DNA from: Mytilisepta virgata
Taxonomy: Eukaryota > Mollusca > Bivalvia > Mytilida > Mytilidae
Reading direction: 5' to 3'
Length of the DNA: 64,000 bases
Assembly (NCBI GenBank): GCA_028015205.1
Contig: CM051520.1
Location: forward strand, 10,326,501 to 10,390,500
Shown: positions 50,442-60,740 of the stretch, in pieces
Layout: each line of letters opens with the position of its first letter
Numbering within the stretch: position 1 is the stretch's first letter
Notes under the pieces: generated by a model
What the model was told of the DNA's origin: nothing
The model's database searches: none
Seen by the model: the letters and a program-made list of their open reading frames with translations, nothing else
Position numbers and translations under genes: made by a program

Positions 50442-51305
50442 TTATATTTTATCTAGCTTCTCCGTGTTTTTCTTTGCAAAAAGATTGTAATCCTGGAAGA
50501 AAGACAATGGCAGATTCCTCTTCTTTATTCTTTTCAAAATATCATGGCACCTTGCTGTTACTCTTTTCTGCAATTTATGGTCTTTTCAAGAATCATCAGA
50601 GGGATGACTTTCACATTTTTTAGGTCATATGAGGTGAGTTCTTTGTTCTCATCTTCACAGCATAATTTGTTAAGAGCTTTCAGTATTCTTTCACTTCTTC
50701 TCCTAATTGTCCCATTTGCATCAATATTGACAAAAAAATTCCAATTTTCTTTTATTTTCCGAATCTTTTCATTCAGCGGCCACTCTGAACCTAATCTGGG
50801 CCAAATAAAAATAGGTAGAAATGGAAGACTGGTCATTATGGTTGGAACCAGATCGACGCTTATTGGCCTGTTTTTACTATTAATAGTTAGTATTGCTGCT
50901 GGAGACTGTGACATTCGTTCTTGGTCAACGTGTCTTGTATATTCTTGACTGCTTCAGAAAGTAAATCTTTAAATTTTTCCTTTTCCTTCACCTTCAAAGG
51001 TATAATATCACTGTCGAATGTTAGATCAGCATTTCCATTTCTGTTCCATTTATTTTCACCATTTGTTATAGAAATAAAGGTATGTCCAATTACTGGATCG
51101 GGTAGTTTTTTTTTTACCACCTTTATATTATGAACTGTATAATAACGGGACAAGTGTCCGACACACTCGGGTTGTAGATCAAACCTCTTGTCCTTTTCAT
51201 GTACATATTTTAGAATTGACTTGACGATATGCATTACTTGTATCACATTCTCTTTGGTCTCCTTTCTCGTCATTCTTACATTTTTGTCATAGGATTTAAT
51301 GTTTG
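50442..51305 (-). pseudogene. Mab-21/cGAS-like copy B, catalytic segment deleted
   Basis: Homologous to the intact gene at 58425-59573. The N-terminal helix (TKENVIQVMHIVKSILKYVH) is followed by VGHLSRYYTVHN, where the GSYYSHLKV...EFD segment should be, so the first two metal ligands and the GS loop are gone. It then resumes with DIIPLKVKEKEKF. A frameshift near 50900 moves the reading to SQSPAAILTINSK and PISVDLVP (third Asp kept). Another deletion removes the WTLSF segment. The C-terminal RCHDILKRIKKRNLPLSFF lies in a third frame. Its 5' end abuts a repeat at 51306 and its 3' end the acidic tail and the minisatellite. Confidence 0.8.
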
Positions 51306-51535
51306 ATCCTGCATAGTTTTTTCGTCAAAATTTTGGTCCTGGATTTTTTTTCCGGCCGCTATCGCAGCCTAAATTTTTATTTTTATTAAAACCAAAAAAT
51401 ATCCTGATCGACACAGATCCTGCATTTTTTTTTCACACTTAAAGTGATCCTGTCATTTTATCTTGCGAAAATCCAGTTCTTGCCTTTTTATTTCAAATTT
51501 GATCCTAGTTCTCCCTAAAAATCAAATTGTTCCTC
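51306..51535. repeat. short dispersed repeat R, intact copy
   Basis: Contains TTTTTTCGTCAAAATTTTGG at its left and ATCCTGCATTTTTTTTTCAC with GTGATCCTG at its right. The same left and right parts occur at 52425-52450 and 54510-54600, separated by a 2-kb TIR-bounded segment. Confidence 0.6.
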
Positions 51536-52380
51536 CCTAATTAAAATAGCTTATTTTGGCCAATAATTTACTCCACTGGGTTTTTCAAAAGCTACTGATC
51601 AATAATCGGGCTTACAACGAATTCAAAGTGGACTTCATGCAACGTTTTATTTATCATATGACGTAATTTCCAAGGAAATTTTCGAGTAATCTGATGTAAT
51701 TTTCGGAAAATTGTTTTCTATTTTCAATATTTGTTAAACCCGAACTTTATGCGAGATTAATAAATAAGCTGCATGTTTTACAAAAATATTAGTATAAATG
51801 AAATCATATGCTGGAAAATATGAATAAAACCAGCCCAGAATGTTTATTTTTTCCAGTATCAGGGCCAGAATTAACTCGGGTCGGCCAAGTACCGGGGCCA
51901 AGTACTCGTACAAGACGTGTGTTGAAAAACAATAAAGTAAATTATAACATTGAATGTGGTAAAATACTGGGATTTCCGAGTGAAATCAAATCCGATAATT
52001 CACCCAGTGAAATCGGAAGTCATATTTCACTCTAGGAAGTGACGTAACAATAGCGTCGCCAACGATGTTGCTATACAAACGTCGTCGCGTAGACATATAA
52101 AAACATAATCCCTTGTATTTTCTCGTTAAATTTTCTGAAAACACTGAATGTGTCAATGTAATAAACAGAATAACTAATCTCGAAATTCGAATACCAAAAA
52201 TCTACAACTCGTGACCGAAAAACACTAATAATTGTTGTTCGATAACTCGTTGTAGATTTTTAGGTATTCGCATTTCAAGATTAGTTATACTATAAATATT
52301 TATTTGAATATCATCTAAAATTACTAGCAAAATTAAATAATCACAAATATCAGGATTTCGTATCGTAACAATTAGGGAGC
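51536..52380. repeat. segmental duplication, copy 1
   Basis: Matches 56800-57275 by eye in several blocks: GGCTTATTTTGGC versus AGCTTATTTTGGC, AATCTGATGTAATTTTCGG versus AATCTGATGTTATTTTCGG, TATGCGAGATT, and AAATAATCACA...ATCGTAACAAT at the far end. There are indels between blocks. It lies 5' of copy B as its partner lies 5' of copy C. Confidence 0.65.
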
Positions 52381-52449
52381 AGTCATTTGATTTTTATGGG
52401 GGACATATTACTTGACCCGGTCTATTTTTTTCGTCGAAATTTTGGCCCT

Positions 52450-54510
52450 GCGTACAACGGATATTGCCGATAGTGTACAGTAAATTGCGGTTTGTGTACT
52501 GCGAATTGGTATAGTCGAGGTGAGTAAACAAGAAATGCAGCAATATGTTTATAAAGATTTCACTTTGATAATATTGTTTTCTGTCATATATTTTAACACT
52601 CTGATATTTTCCAGTACATATGCACTTCGTATATATAATTATATTCTGATTATGAATTGAGTAACGAATGAATTTCAACATAGAAGTCACTGACCAACAA
52701 TTATACCGTTCCTTAAATTTTGAGATAGTGCGAAAATTGTTGAGTTAAAAGGCTACAAAATATTTAAAATCTTTTAATTTTTTCATAAATACCTATCGTC
52801 TGCAATTATTCTTTCATCAAAATGCGTAAAAGAACCAAAAATTGTTTTCTTTGAAATATCCTTATGTACTGTATATTGATGTCTGGTGTACGGGTTGTTG
52901 CAGAAATAGACTAAAGTCATGTACTGCACATTGATCATTATAAAATTAAGATATTCGTAAAATGCCTTCAAATTCTTACATCTATTTAAAAAAAATCGTT
53001 TCTGATGTGATTGTATATAATTATATCATATATGGATTCACTCCAAAGTTGGGGCTGTATTCGTTGAGATTCATGAACGTACCTTTCCGCGTAAACTGCT
53101 CTCATTTCCATTTTATGTAGACGAATCTTTGTTAATACCACCAGAGTATCTCTATTTATTTGACATTTGAATATATTACGGACGAGAATGAAAGAAAGTG
53201 GGATAAATGCCCACGAGACAAAAGCCAGCAAACCAACATGCTGCAGGTCGGAAACTGTCGCTCTCCTAAACGAAAAACCTGAAATAATACCTCTTTAAAG
53301 GCATTAATGCTATCTCGTCATATCATTTACATACTAAGTTATATCGTGGAGCAACTGTATAACAAGTATTGATGGTCTAGGTCTTATACCTTTTGAGAAA
53401 CGGATTTAATAAACTTTGAAACCTTAAACTTTGACGAAATCACTAAAAAATGAAACTGAAGTCAATATCAAATGACAAATGACAGCTAGCAGTGCAAATA
53501 TTTTGAGAATATGCCGTAAACTTCTAGATTTAGATTTTATAACGAATATATGGGTCACAGAAATTAATAAAAATTATGAGGTAATTCTTTTTAAGGTCAG
53601 CGGGTAATTGAATAATCTATATATATATAGTTCAAAAGTCCATATCATAAAAAAAATTATGAACGAACTAAGGATGGCCTGTGTTAGAATTGTTTTGAAA
53701 TAAAATTTATAGGAGTTCGTGTTGTTCATTGTTTTTTTAGTTTTCCGTGTTTATTTGTTGTGCTTGTGGTTGTTCATTTGTCTTCCAGGGTTTTGTCTGT
53801 CTAATGGATTGCGTTTTTTTGGATTGCTCCTTAGGTATGTCTGTCCTCTTTCACACTGTCGTTGCTGTACATGTACTAAACCTAGATAAACTTGGCCGGT
53901 CCTCGTGATCGCGACTATCACAATAGAGACATACTGTAAAATTCAAATAACTGTTCTTTCTTATGCATAGGCAAACTTTTTTTCTGTATATTTTCAAATT
54001 TTGTTTAATCAAAACACCGTTCACTTTCAGATCATTATACCTTACACATTAACACGATACAATCACAATCAACGGTACACAAGTTGTATACATTTTTGCT
54101 AACATTTGCAACTATAAAGACAATTAAAAACTACTGACTAAAATTTTCATGTCTCTATTAACTATCAGAACACTACGCCTCTGATTTTGATGAAGTAAAA
54201 TACATAGTTAACATTTTACATGGTTTTTGTGCGAGATGTTTCACGCTATTGTTGACAACCTATTCGAAATTTCATGTTTAATACAGAATACATTATTAAT
54301 ATTCACGTTTTACATAGCTGCGGACGATCTATGAATACTTAATAAAATGTCGATGAAGGTGTAAGTGATAATACATTTTAAAATAAATAGAAAAAAACGT
54401 ACCTTGCTGTCAGTTTGTTTATCGCTTCAGCTATCACAATTTCCGGTACACAATCCACCATTTACGGTACACAATCGGCAATATCCTTTGTACGGGGATA
54501 CACAGCATGA
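52450..54510. mobile_element. 2.06-kb element with imperfect terminal inverted repeats
   Basis: The left end from 52451 (GTACAACGGATATTGCCGAT) and the right end up to about 54493, read in reverse complement (GTACAAAGGATATTGCCGAT), match at about 48 of 57 bases. The interruption falls inside a second copy of repeat R (51306-51535). That copy therefore looks like a target site split by insertion. The interior is AT-rich with one plausible exon (53083-53265) and no recognisable transposase. Confidence 0.5.
53083..53265 (-). CDS. orphan exon-like segment with one membrane helix
   Basis: A 183-nt open segment with a good acceptor (pyrimidine tract then TTTAG) and donor GTACGT, symmetric in phase 2. 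The product contains VGLLAFVSWAFIPLSFILV, a likely transmembrane helix, followed by the basic stretch TKIRLHKMEMR. I do not recognise the family and found no phase-compatible neighbour. It may be chance in AT-rich DNA or cargo of the surrounding TIR element. Confidence 0.25.
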
Positions 54511-54591
54511 CCTGCATTATTTTTTACACCGAAAGTGACCCTGCCTTTTTATTTTGGCAAAATCTTGGTCCTGACTTTTTATTTAAAAATT

Positions 54592-55143
54592 GATCCACAT
54601 TCCCAAAACAAGATATTTTTCAAGTGATACGACGTTAGTTCTGGTTTCATTCCCTTCGGACACCATTTTTCGCATATTTTTTATTAATATTCGTTCGCTT
54701 TTCTTTCTACAAGTTCCATTTGTGTCAATTCCATCAAGGAGCATTTTTTCGCACGTAACAAAAGACAATGTCCAGTAAAATGGATCTTTTGCGACTTCAT
54801 TTATGTCATTCGTTTTGATTTCACTGATCTTCTGAATAGATGGCCAGCGAGCCCCAGATCGAGGCCATCAAAATTCTGGCTTGAATGGCAATTGCGCTTC
54901 GATAATTGGCGCGAAATCAATACTTATTGACTTTCCTGCAATACATGGGTGTTTAACTGTAAGCGTAGCCTCTGGTGACTCGGATAGTCTCTGAGCATCC
55001 ACATACTTGCGCATGCGTGGTCTTTTTACAGCTTCAGCAACAAGAGATTTGAATCCCCTTTTCACTTAAATAGAAATTACTAGTATATCATCTCCAATAG
55101 TGAGACAAGCCTGTTCTTCATTTATTTGTTCCTTATCCCATTC
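54592..55143 (-). pseudogene. Mab-21/cGAS-like copy C, truncated at both ends
   Basis: Nearly the same sequence as the middle of the intact gene, starting at EWDKEQINEEQACLTI and running through SISIDFAPIIEAQLPFKPEF, WPRSGARWPSIQKI and LSFVTCEKMLLDGID. There are stop codons at 55066 (TAA in place of a Lys codon) and 54868 (TGA in place of the Gly before WPRSG). A frameshift lies near the end. The 3' side stops within the segment matching FWECEH, at the junction with repeat R. The N-terminal half with the GS and E-x-D residues is absent. High similarity to the intact copy indicates a recent duplication. Confidence 0.85.
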
Positions 55144-56799
55144 CCCGGGGAGTAACTCCCTAAATAAACCTATACGGGGATGTGCGAAAAATTTGGGAAG
55201 GTTTTTCATGATTTTTGGTATTAATTCGGGATATGTTTTGAAACATTTATATTTATTCGGGTTGTATTTACACAAACTTTGAGTGCTATTCAATTCCTCA
55301 GATATTCGTATATAAACATCGGTATTAATTCGGGTGTGCTTTTTCGGTATGTCCTTTTTTTCGGGTAGGTGTTTTTATGAAAATTATTTTTTCCGGTAGA
55401 TTACTAGTATATGCCATTTCCGCACACCCCCGTCAAAAATCCTGAGTGTTGACAGGCTAGTGATCATTAGTAGAGCGGTTTTAAATGGGAGGTTTTCGGC
55501 TCAGGAAATATTTTCATGTGGAGCAGTCTTGTACTAGGTTAATTATTAGTATATAAGATTCAGCGGTGCGGTTATAGGTTGAAAACTCAAATTTTATAAT
55601 CAGCATACAGTACATATGTTTTTAGTCTTACAGGCTTATTAAATTAACTATAGGAAATTATTTTATGCATACACGTATATGTAATTATCGTTATAATAAG
55701 AGCAGCTAGAGATAAAATGATACGGAGAAAAGCTGTTCTAGTCAGGAAGTGTTACAAAGCATCCAGACCACCGGTTTTCTAAAATATATTCAAATAGACG
55801 CTATAACATTTTCTATAACCGCTTCGTATCAATGCCACAGTAAGTATATCCCAATCGTTACACCCCATTTGCCTCCACTGTTAGGCGGATTGGGTTTATT
55901 GGACAGCAGACGAAGTGTGTTGTATATGATTCCACAACTGCATACCCCTTCTCAGAACCTGATTCACTCCTGGTTTGTTAAAGATTTTTCAGGGTTACTT
56001 TTCATTGTTATTAATTTTAACATAAAATACCTACATTTACGTGACATAAGTGGAAGCAAAAGAACATCGATTATATTGTTGTTCTTTATCTTAATATCAC
56101 ATTGAGGCGACCTTCAACACAGAGAAACTTTTGCACACAAAGTTCAATACTGCCCACAGCACAAATTTGATTTATTTGTATTCCTGGATTTGTCTTTGTT
56201 TACTATTTACATCTTTTATTTTTTTTCCTAAGTACTCTAATCCACTATAATTACATGATTAAATCGAAAACGATTTTTTTAAAGGGAAATATTTACTGAA
56301 AAAATTAAGATTGTCCTTCAAAAGATTTCTTCTCCAGTTGAATACAAGCATTAAACTTATAGTAAACGCATAAGGAAAAGTGTGGAGCTTTACAGAATTA
56401 ATTTGATACAACATTTCCCAGAATTTGAAAAAAAAGTCTTTTTTATGTTCCGAATCACCTGCATTTCTGTAATGGGATCCACTCATCTCAGTTTGTTTGG
56501 AATATACTTTTGTTCTGCAGTGTAATTTTAGCAGTTTTATAATTTGTGATTACAAGGGAAATCTTTGAAAGCTTATTTTGGTCAAAATTTACGGTGAAAT
56601 AAATCTTGTGGCGACGAGTTGATAAAGCCTGGCAACGATTTAGTAAATTTTGGCCACGAGTTAATAAAGCTCCACCATGATTTATAATTCTTTTTCCTTG
56701 ACGATAAATGTTGACCCTAATCAGCTTTCGTAGAAATCCACACTTGCTGAACGTGTATTCATTTAAAATGTATAAAATACTTGTTTCACACAACAAAAA
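55144..56799. other. intergenic sequence with repeat fragments
   Basis: Includes ATTAATTCGG motifs near 55220-55340, a 27-bp SINE fragment at 55448-55474 and short CACGAGTT(A/G)ATAAA repeats near 56612-56690. The 118-codon frame at 55749-56105 is unexplained and shows no domain. Confidence 0.45.
55448..55474 (-). mobile_element. truncated SINE fragment
   Basis: TGTTGACAGGCTAGTGATCA and the following TTAGTAG are identical to part of the SINE head at about 2531-2557. The rest of the element is missing. Confidence 0.6.
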
Positions 56800-57275
56800 T
56801 GGCTTATTTTGGCTAAGATTTTACCAAACTGATTTTTAAAAAAGCTTTATATAATTAAATTCCTGATCAATATGCACAGGCTGAGAATGAATTGATTATT
56901 TATCTTACAACGTTGTAGTAGATATAGTAATTATTTCATGTATTTGTATAGGCAATTTTTAGCAATCTGATGTTATTTTCGGGAAATTATTTTCTACTTT
57001 CAATATCGTTGATCAACGCGAACTTTTTCTTACTTGTATATATGCGAGATTTTCTGTAAATGTACGTAATCAATCAAATCTATTTTTACAATGTACGCAT
57101 CGTCAAAACAGCTCCTTGAGATAATGCTAGAATATTCATTTTCAGAATCAAATGGTAGTCATCTTAGTACTTGAAAAACATAATAATACAAGTGAAAAAT
57201 TATTCTAATATCAATTTTAATCATTAGAAAAATAAAATAATCACATATAACAAAAATTAGAATCGTAACAATCAG
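56800..57275. repeat. segmental duplication, copy 2
   Basis: Partner of 51536-52380, in the same orientation and also located upstream (5') of a cGAS-like pseudogene (copy C). About 370 bp shorter because of indels. Confidence 0.65.
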
Positions 57276-57319
57276 TATATGAATATATAAGAAATGTATG
57301 TATTATATAAAAATTCGTA

Positions 57320-58135
57320 AGGGTTCCGCGGAACCCAGTGTCTCGCCTTCTTTTGATGTTGTCTATATTTTCAGTGTGATAGGTGAATGCACATAATAGT
57401 AAAATTCCTGGATAGTTTAAGAAAGTTATTAAAATTTTAAAAACTTTAACCACAGAGTGAATGTAAGGTTTCCTGGCAGAAAAACTAAGTCCATTTATAA
57501 GTAAAATACGGAAAATTTTTTTTTTTTTAACTAAATTTACTTCTGGATACTATATTATGATCATAAACAAGCTTCTGTCCAAGTTTGGTACAAATCCAGG
57601 ATAGTTTAAGAAAGTTATTAAAATTTTGAAAACTTTAACCACAGAATGAATGTAATGTTTCCTGGCAGAAAAACTAAGTCCATTTATAAGTAATATACAG
57701 AAAAACTGGAATTTTTATTTTACAAAATTTACTTCTGGATACTATCTTATGATCATAAACAAGCTTCTGTCCAAGTTTGGTACAAATCCAGGATATTTTA
57801 AGAAAGTTATTAAAATTTTAAAAACTTTAACCACAGAGTGAATGTAATGTTTCCTGGCAGAAAAACTAAGTCCATTTATAAGTAAAATACGGAAAAACTG
57901 GAATTTTTTTTTTACAAAATTTCCTTCTGGATACTATCTTATGATCATAAACAAGCCTCTGTCCAAGTTTGGTAGAAATCCAGGATAGTTTAAGAAAGTT
58001 ATTAAAATTTCAAAAACTTTAACCACAGGGTGAATATTTGTGGACGCCGCCGACGACGACGACGACGACGACGACGGAATGTAGGATCGCTATGTCTCGC
58101 TTTTTCGACAAAAGTCGAAGGCTCGACAAAAATCG
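57320..58135. repeat. tandem repeat, about 190 bp unit, ending in a (CGA)n tract
   Basis: Four units share TTTAAGAAAGTTATTAAAAT, CTGGCAGAAAAACTAAGTCC and TCCAAGTTTGGTA. The block starts with GAACCCAGTGTCTCGCC and ends with a GAC/CGA microsatellite (about 58045-58077) and GAATGTAGGATCGC. The same family forms the inner repeat at 36660-37115. Confidence 0.85.
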
Positions 58136-58424
58136 ACACATAAAAAGTATCAAACAGATAAAGTATTACTATTTACAACATAAATAGAATGGTTCTTTAT
58201 AATAAGACCTAGCTACATCACTAACGTTTCCTTAATATTGTTTCAATTCGTTTTATTATAAGTATTTAAAATTAAATATTCTGAAGAGATAAGTTTCCTT
58301 ACAAGTTACTTGATACCTAACTAACTTTCATAAAATATGTTACCCCCTCTCTGATGAATTTCATATTCACATTTAAACAGTGGCTTAACCTTAAAACACT
58401 GAAAATAATCAACACTTCACAAAA

Positions 58425-59573
58425 TTACAGATATTTTGTCGGATTGTGCACAAAATTTATAATATTCTGTTCGACCTGTTTAAGTACGTCTTGGTCTTTA
58501 TTCTGCAGTAAATTAACTTCTGTATGGAAGTACGATGGTAAATTACCACGTTGGATATACTGCACCAAAAGATAACACATTGATTCTACTCTTGTAGCTA
58601 GCATATCATTACTCCATTCCCCATCATAAGGATAGTGTTCACATTCCCAAAACAAGATATTCTTTAAGTGATATGAAGTTAGTTCTTGTTTCATTCTCTT
58701 CGGACACCATATTTCTCGGAGTTTTTTCAATATTCGTTGGCTTTTCTTTCTACATGTTCTATTCGCGTCAATTCCATCAAGGAGCATTTTTTCACAAGTA
58801 ACAAAAGACAATGTCCAGTAAAATGGATCTTTTGCGACTACATTTATGCCATTCGTTTTGATCTCATCGATCTTCTGAATAGACGGCCAGCGAGCCCCAG
58901 ATCGAGGCCATCCAAATTCTGGCTTGAATGGCAAATGCGCCTCGATTATTGGCGCCAAATCAATACTTATTGACTCTCCTGCAATAGATGGGTGTTTAAC
59001 TGTAAGCGTAGCCGCTGGTGACTCGGATAGTCTATGAGCATCCACATACTGGCGTGTGCGTGGTCTATTTACAGCTTCAGCAACCAATGATTTGAATCTC
59101 CTTTTCACTTTAATGGGTATTATATCATCTTCAATTGTGAGACAAGCCTGTCCTTCATTTATAAGTTCCTTATCCCATTCACTAATGATTCCAGACAGTC
59201 TAATGAAACACTTTCCAACAGGTGGTTGTGGAAGTGGAAATGATGTTCGGACAACTTGCTGTTTGTTTTGATCAAATCCATAGTATCTTTGTTCACCACT
59301 AGTCCACACAAACGACGTAGTGCTAGTATCAATTACCACACTGTAATCAAACTCGTCAGCCCGAGTTACTTTCAGATGTGAGTAATAGCTCCCGACGTTC
59401 AAGGGCTGGACTTTAAATCTGCAATCTCGCTCATGAACATACTTTAAAATGTCCACCACTAGTGGTATTACAAAATCCACATTCTGTTTTGTCTCTTCTC
59501 TCATCATTTTAACATGATCTTCATAAAATCTATTTAGCATACTGTTATCCATCTTTACTCTTTGAAGTTCCAT
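58425..59573 (-). CDS. intact Mab-21 / cGAS-like nucleotidyltransferase (cGLR), copy A
   Basis: A single-exon gene of 382 codons from ATG to stop. Residues 28-48 form the spine helix. G61-S62 open the nucleotidyltransferase loop (VGSYYSHLKV), E74 and D76 (DEFDYSVVID) are the first two metal ligands, and D205 (SISIDLAPII) is the third. This is the cGAS-type G-S...E-x-D...D set. The C-terminal Mab-21 helical lobe follows: WTLSFVTCEKMLLDG near 255-270, then SYHLKNILFWECEH, and RGNLPSYFHTEVNLLQ near 340-355. No cGAS-type zinc ribbon is evident. Animal cGLRs sense nucleic acid and make cyclic dinucleotides that activate STING, but many Mab-21 proteins are inactive, so the product and ligand here are inferred. 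A TATAAA (minus strand) lies 32 bases before the ATG. Confidence 0.85.
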   Translation of the reverse strand: MELQRVKMDNSMLNRFYEDHVKMMREETKQNVDFVIPLVVDILKYVHERDCRFKVQPLNVGSYYSHLKVTRADEFDYSVVIDTSTTSFVWTSGEQRYYGFDQNKQQVVRTSFPLPQPPVGKCFIRLSGIISEWDKELINEGQACLTIEDDIIPIKVKRRFKSLVAEAVNRPRTRQYVDAHRLSESPAATLTVKHPSIAGESISIDLAPIIEAHLPFKPEFGWPRSGARWPSIQKIDEIKTNGINVVAKDPFYWTLSFVTCEKMLLDGIDANRTCRKKSQRILKKLREIWCPKRMKQELTSYHLKNILFWECEHYPYDGEWSNDMLATRVESMCYLLVQYIQRGNLPSYFHTEVNLLQNKDQDVLKQVEQNIINFVHNPTKYL

Positions 59574-59604
59574 TTTGTTGTGAAATTCAATAGTGTTTAG
59601 ACTG

Positions 59605-59610
59605 TTTATA
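59605..59610 (-). promoter_or_regulatory. possible TATA box of copy A
   Basis: TATAAA on the minus strand, 32 bases upstream of the ATG. In such AT-rich DNA this can occur by chance, and it would leave a very short 5'UTR. Confidence 0.2.
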
Positions 59611-59869
59611 TTTAAATTCGGGGAATTTTCAAATCTTTTTATAGATCAGGTTTTTCGTTACACACGTTATTTCATTTACAACCAATTGCATCTTATCGTT
59701 CGAGATAACCTATTAAATATTAACATAACAATGACTAGACGATGGATGGGAAATTATTGTTTTTAGGCCATGAGTACTGCTAAAATGAGAGTAAGACTTG
59801 TTAAAATTTGAATTTAATTAATCAGAGAGCTGGTTATGAAAGAAAAATCATAATTAATTAGTATATTGA

Positions 59870-60740
59870 TATATATTTTGATTTCAAAGGTGAGTTAAGA
59901 GCTTTTTGTTGGTCTGCGGAATTTATGAATTACTACTATACAATCAGGGTCTGGTTGGAATATGGTATCCTGTAATAGAGGGAAAACACGTCACACCATA
60001 ATTTTTTCGTAGAAGCAAATATCTAAACTTACCGAAATTATAGGTGTAAGAATAACACAATAAGGGTTGTATGCGAAGGTTTCGGATTTTTTATAAAAAT
60101 ATGCCTAAAGGGCATAATCATCGGTGAAAATGTATATTTCGATATATTCAGCAATAGTGGACTCTTTTGAACAATTCAGTAGAGGATGTTGAAACTTATA
60201 TGGTAAATCGGTGTGAAAGACTACTGCTTTTTTAAAATAGGTATATGTAATAAACTACAATGTATTGGGTTTTAATTATTAGGTAAATTTTAAAATATTA
60301 TATTTATTTATTATACAGTCAAACCTGCTTTAAAGGGCACCTCCATATAGCAAATCACTGTTTATAAAGGGCACAGTGAAAAAGTCCCATTTATGAAAAA
60401 AGCATGTAAATTTAACCTCTGTATACAGGGCACTTTTTCCTGGTCCCTTTGGTGCCCTTTACAGGCAGGTTTGACTGTATTTGATATAAAATATTAAAGA
60501 TTAATATATGTAGAATATATATTAACTATATTTGACTTGAAAGGCGAATTAAGAGATGGCTGTTTTTGTTGGTATGCGGGATTTATCAATTACTAGTATA
60601 CAATGGGTCTGGGTGGAATGTTTTACATATACACTTGAGAGTAAAATTCAATACATGTATTATCATTTAGAGTGAACCAAAACATCAGTACAGCAGTTTT
60701 TGTAGAGGCAAATTTATAAACCTTTACAAACTGCTTACTG
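59870..60740. repeat. direct duplication, about 650 bp apart, upstream of copy A
   Basis: About 59870-60050 matches 60525-60735. Shared parts are AAGGTGAGTTAAGAG/AAGGCGAATTAAGAG, TTTTTGTTGGT(C/A)TGCGG, GGGTCTGG(T/G)TGGAAT and GTAGA(A/G)GCAAAT. A MITE lies between the copies. Confidence 0.65.
60313..60480. mobile_element. MITE with ATACAGTCAAACCTGC ends
   Basis: TACAGTCAAACCTGC at 60314-60328 is the exact reverse complement of GCAGGTTTGACTGTA at 60465-60479. Inner AAAGGGCACC and GGTGCCCTTT extend the inverted repeat. The interior is non-coding, 168 bp overall. The ends resemble widespread non-autonomous DNA transposons. Confidence 0.75.

Noticed and set aside
52793..52945. A second exon-like segment (around YFCNNPYTRHQYTVHKDIS) that might join the 53083-53265 segment.
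   Set aside because: The phases do not join without a stop codon, so I could not support a two-exon gene.
56488..56796. A 102-codon minus-strand frame with short internal repeats.
   Set aside because: It overlaps short CACGAGTT(A/G)ATAAA tandem repeats and shows no domain.
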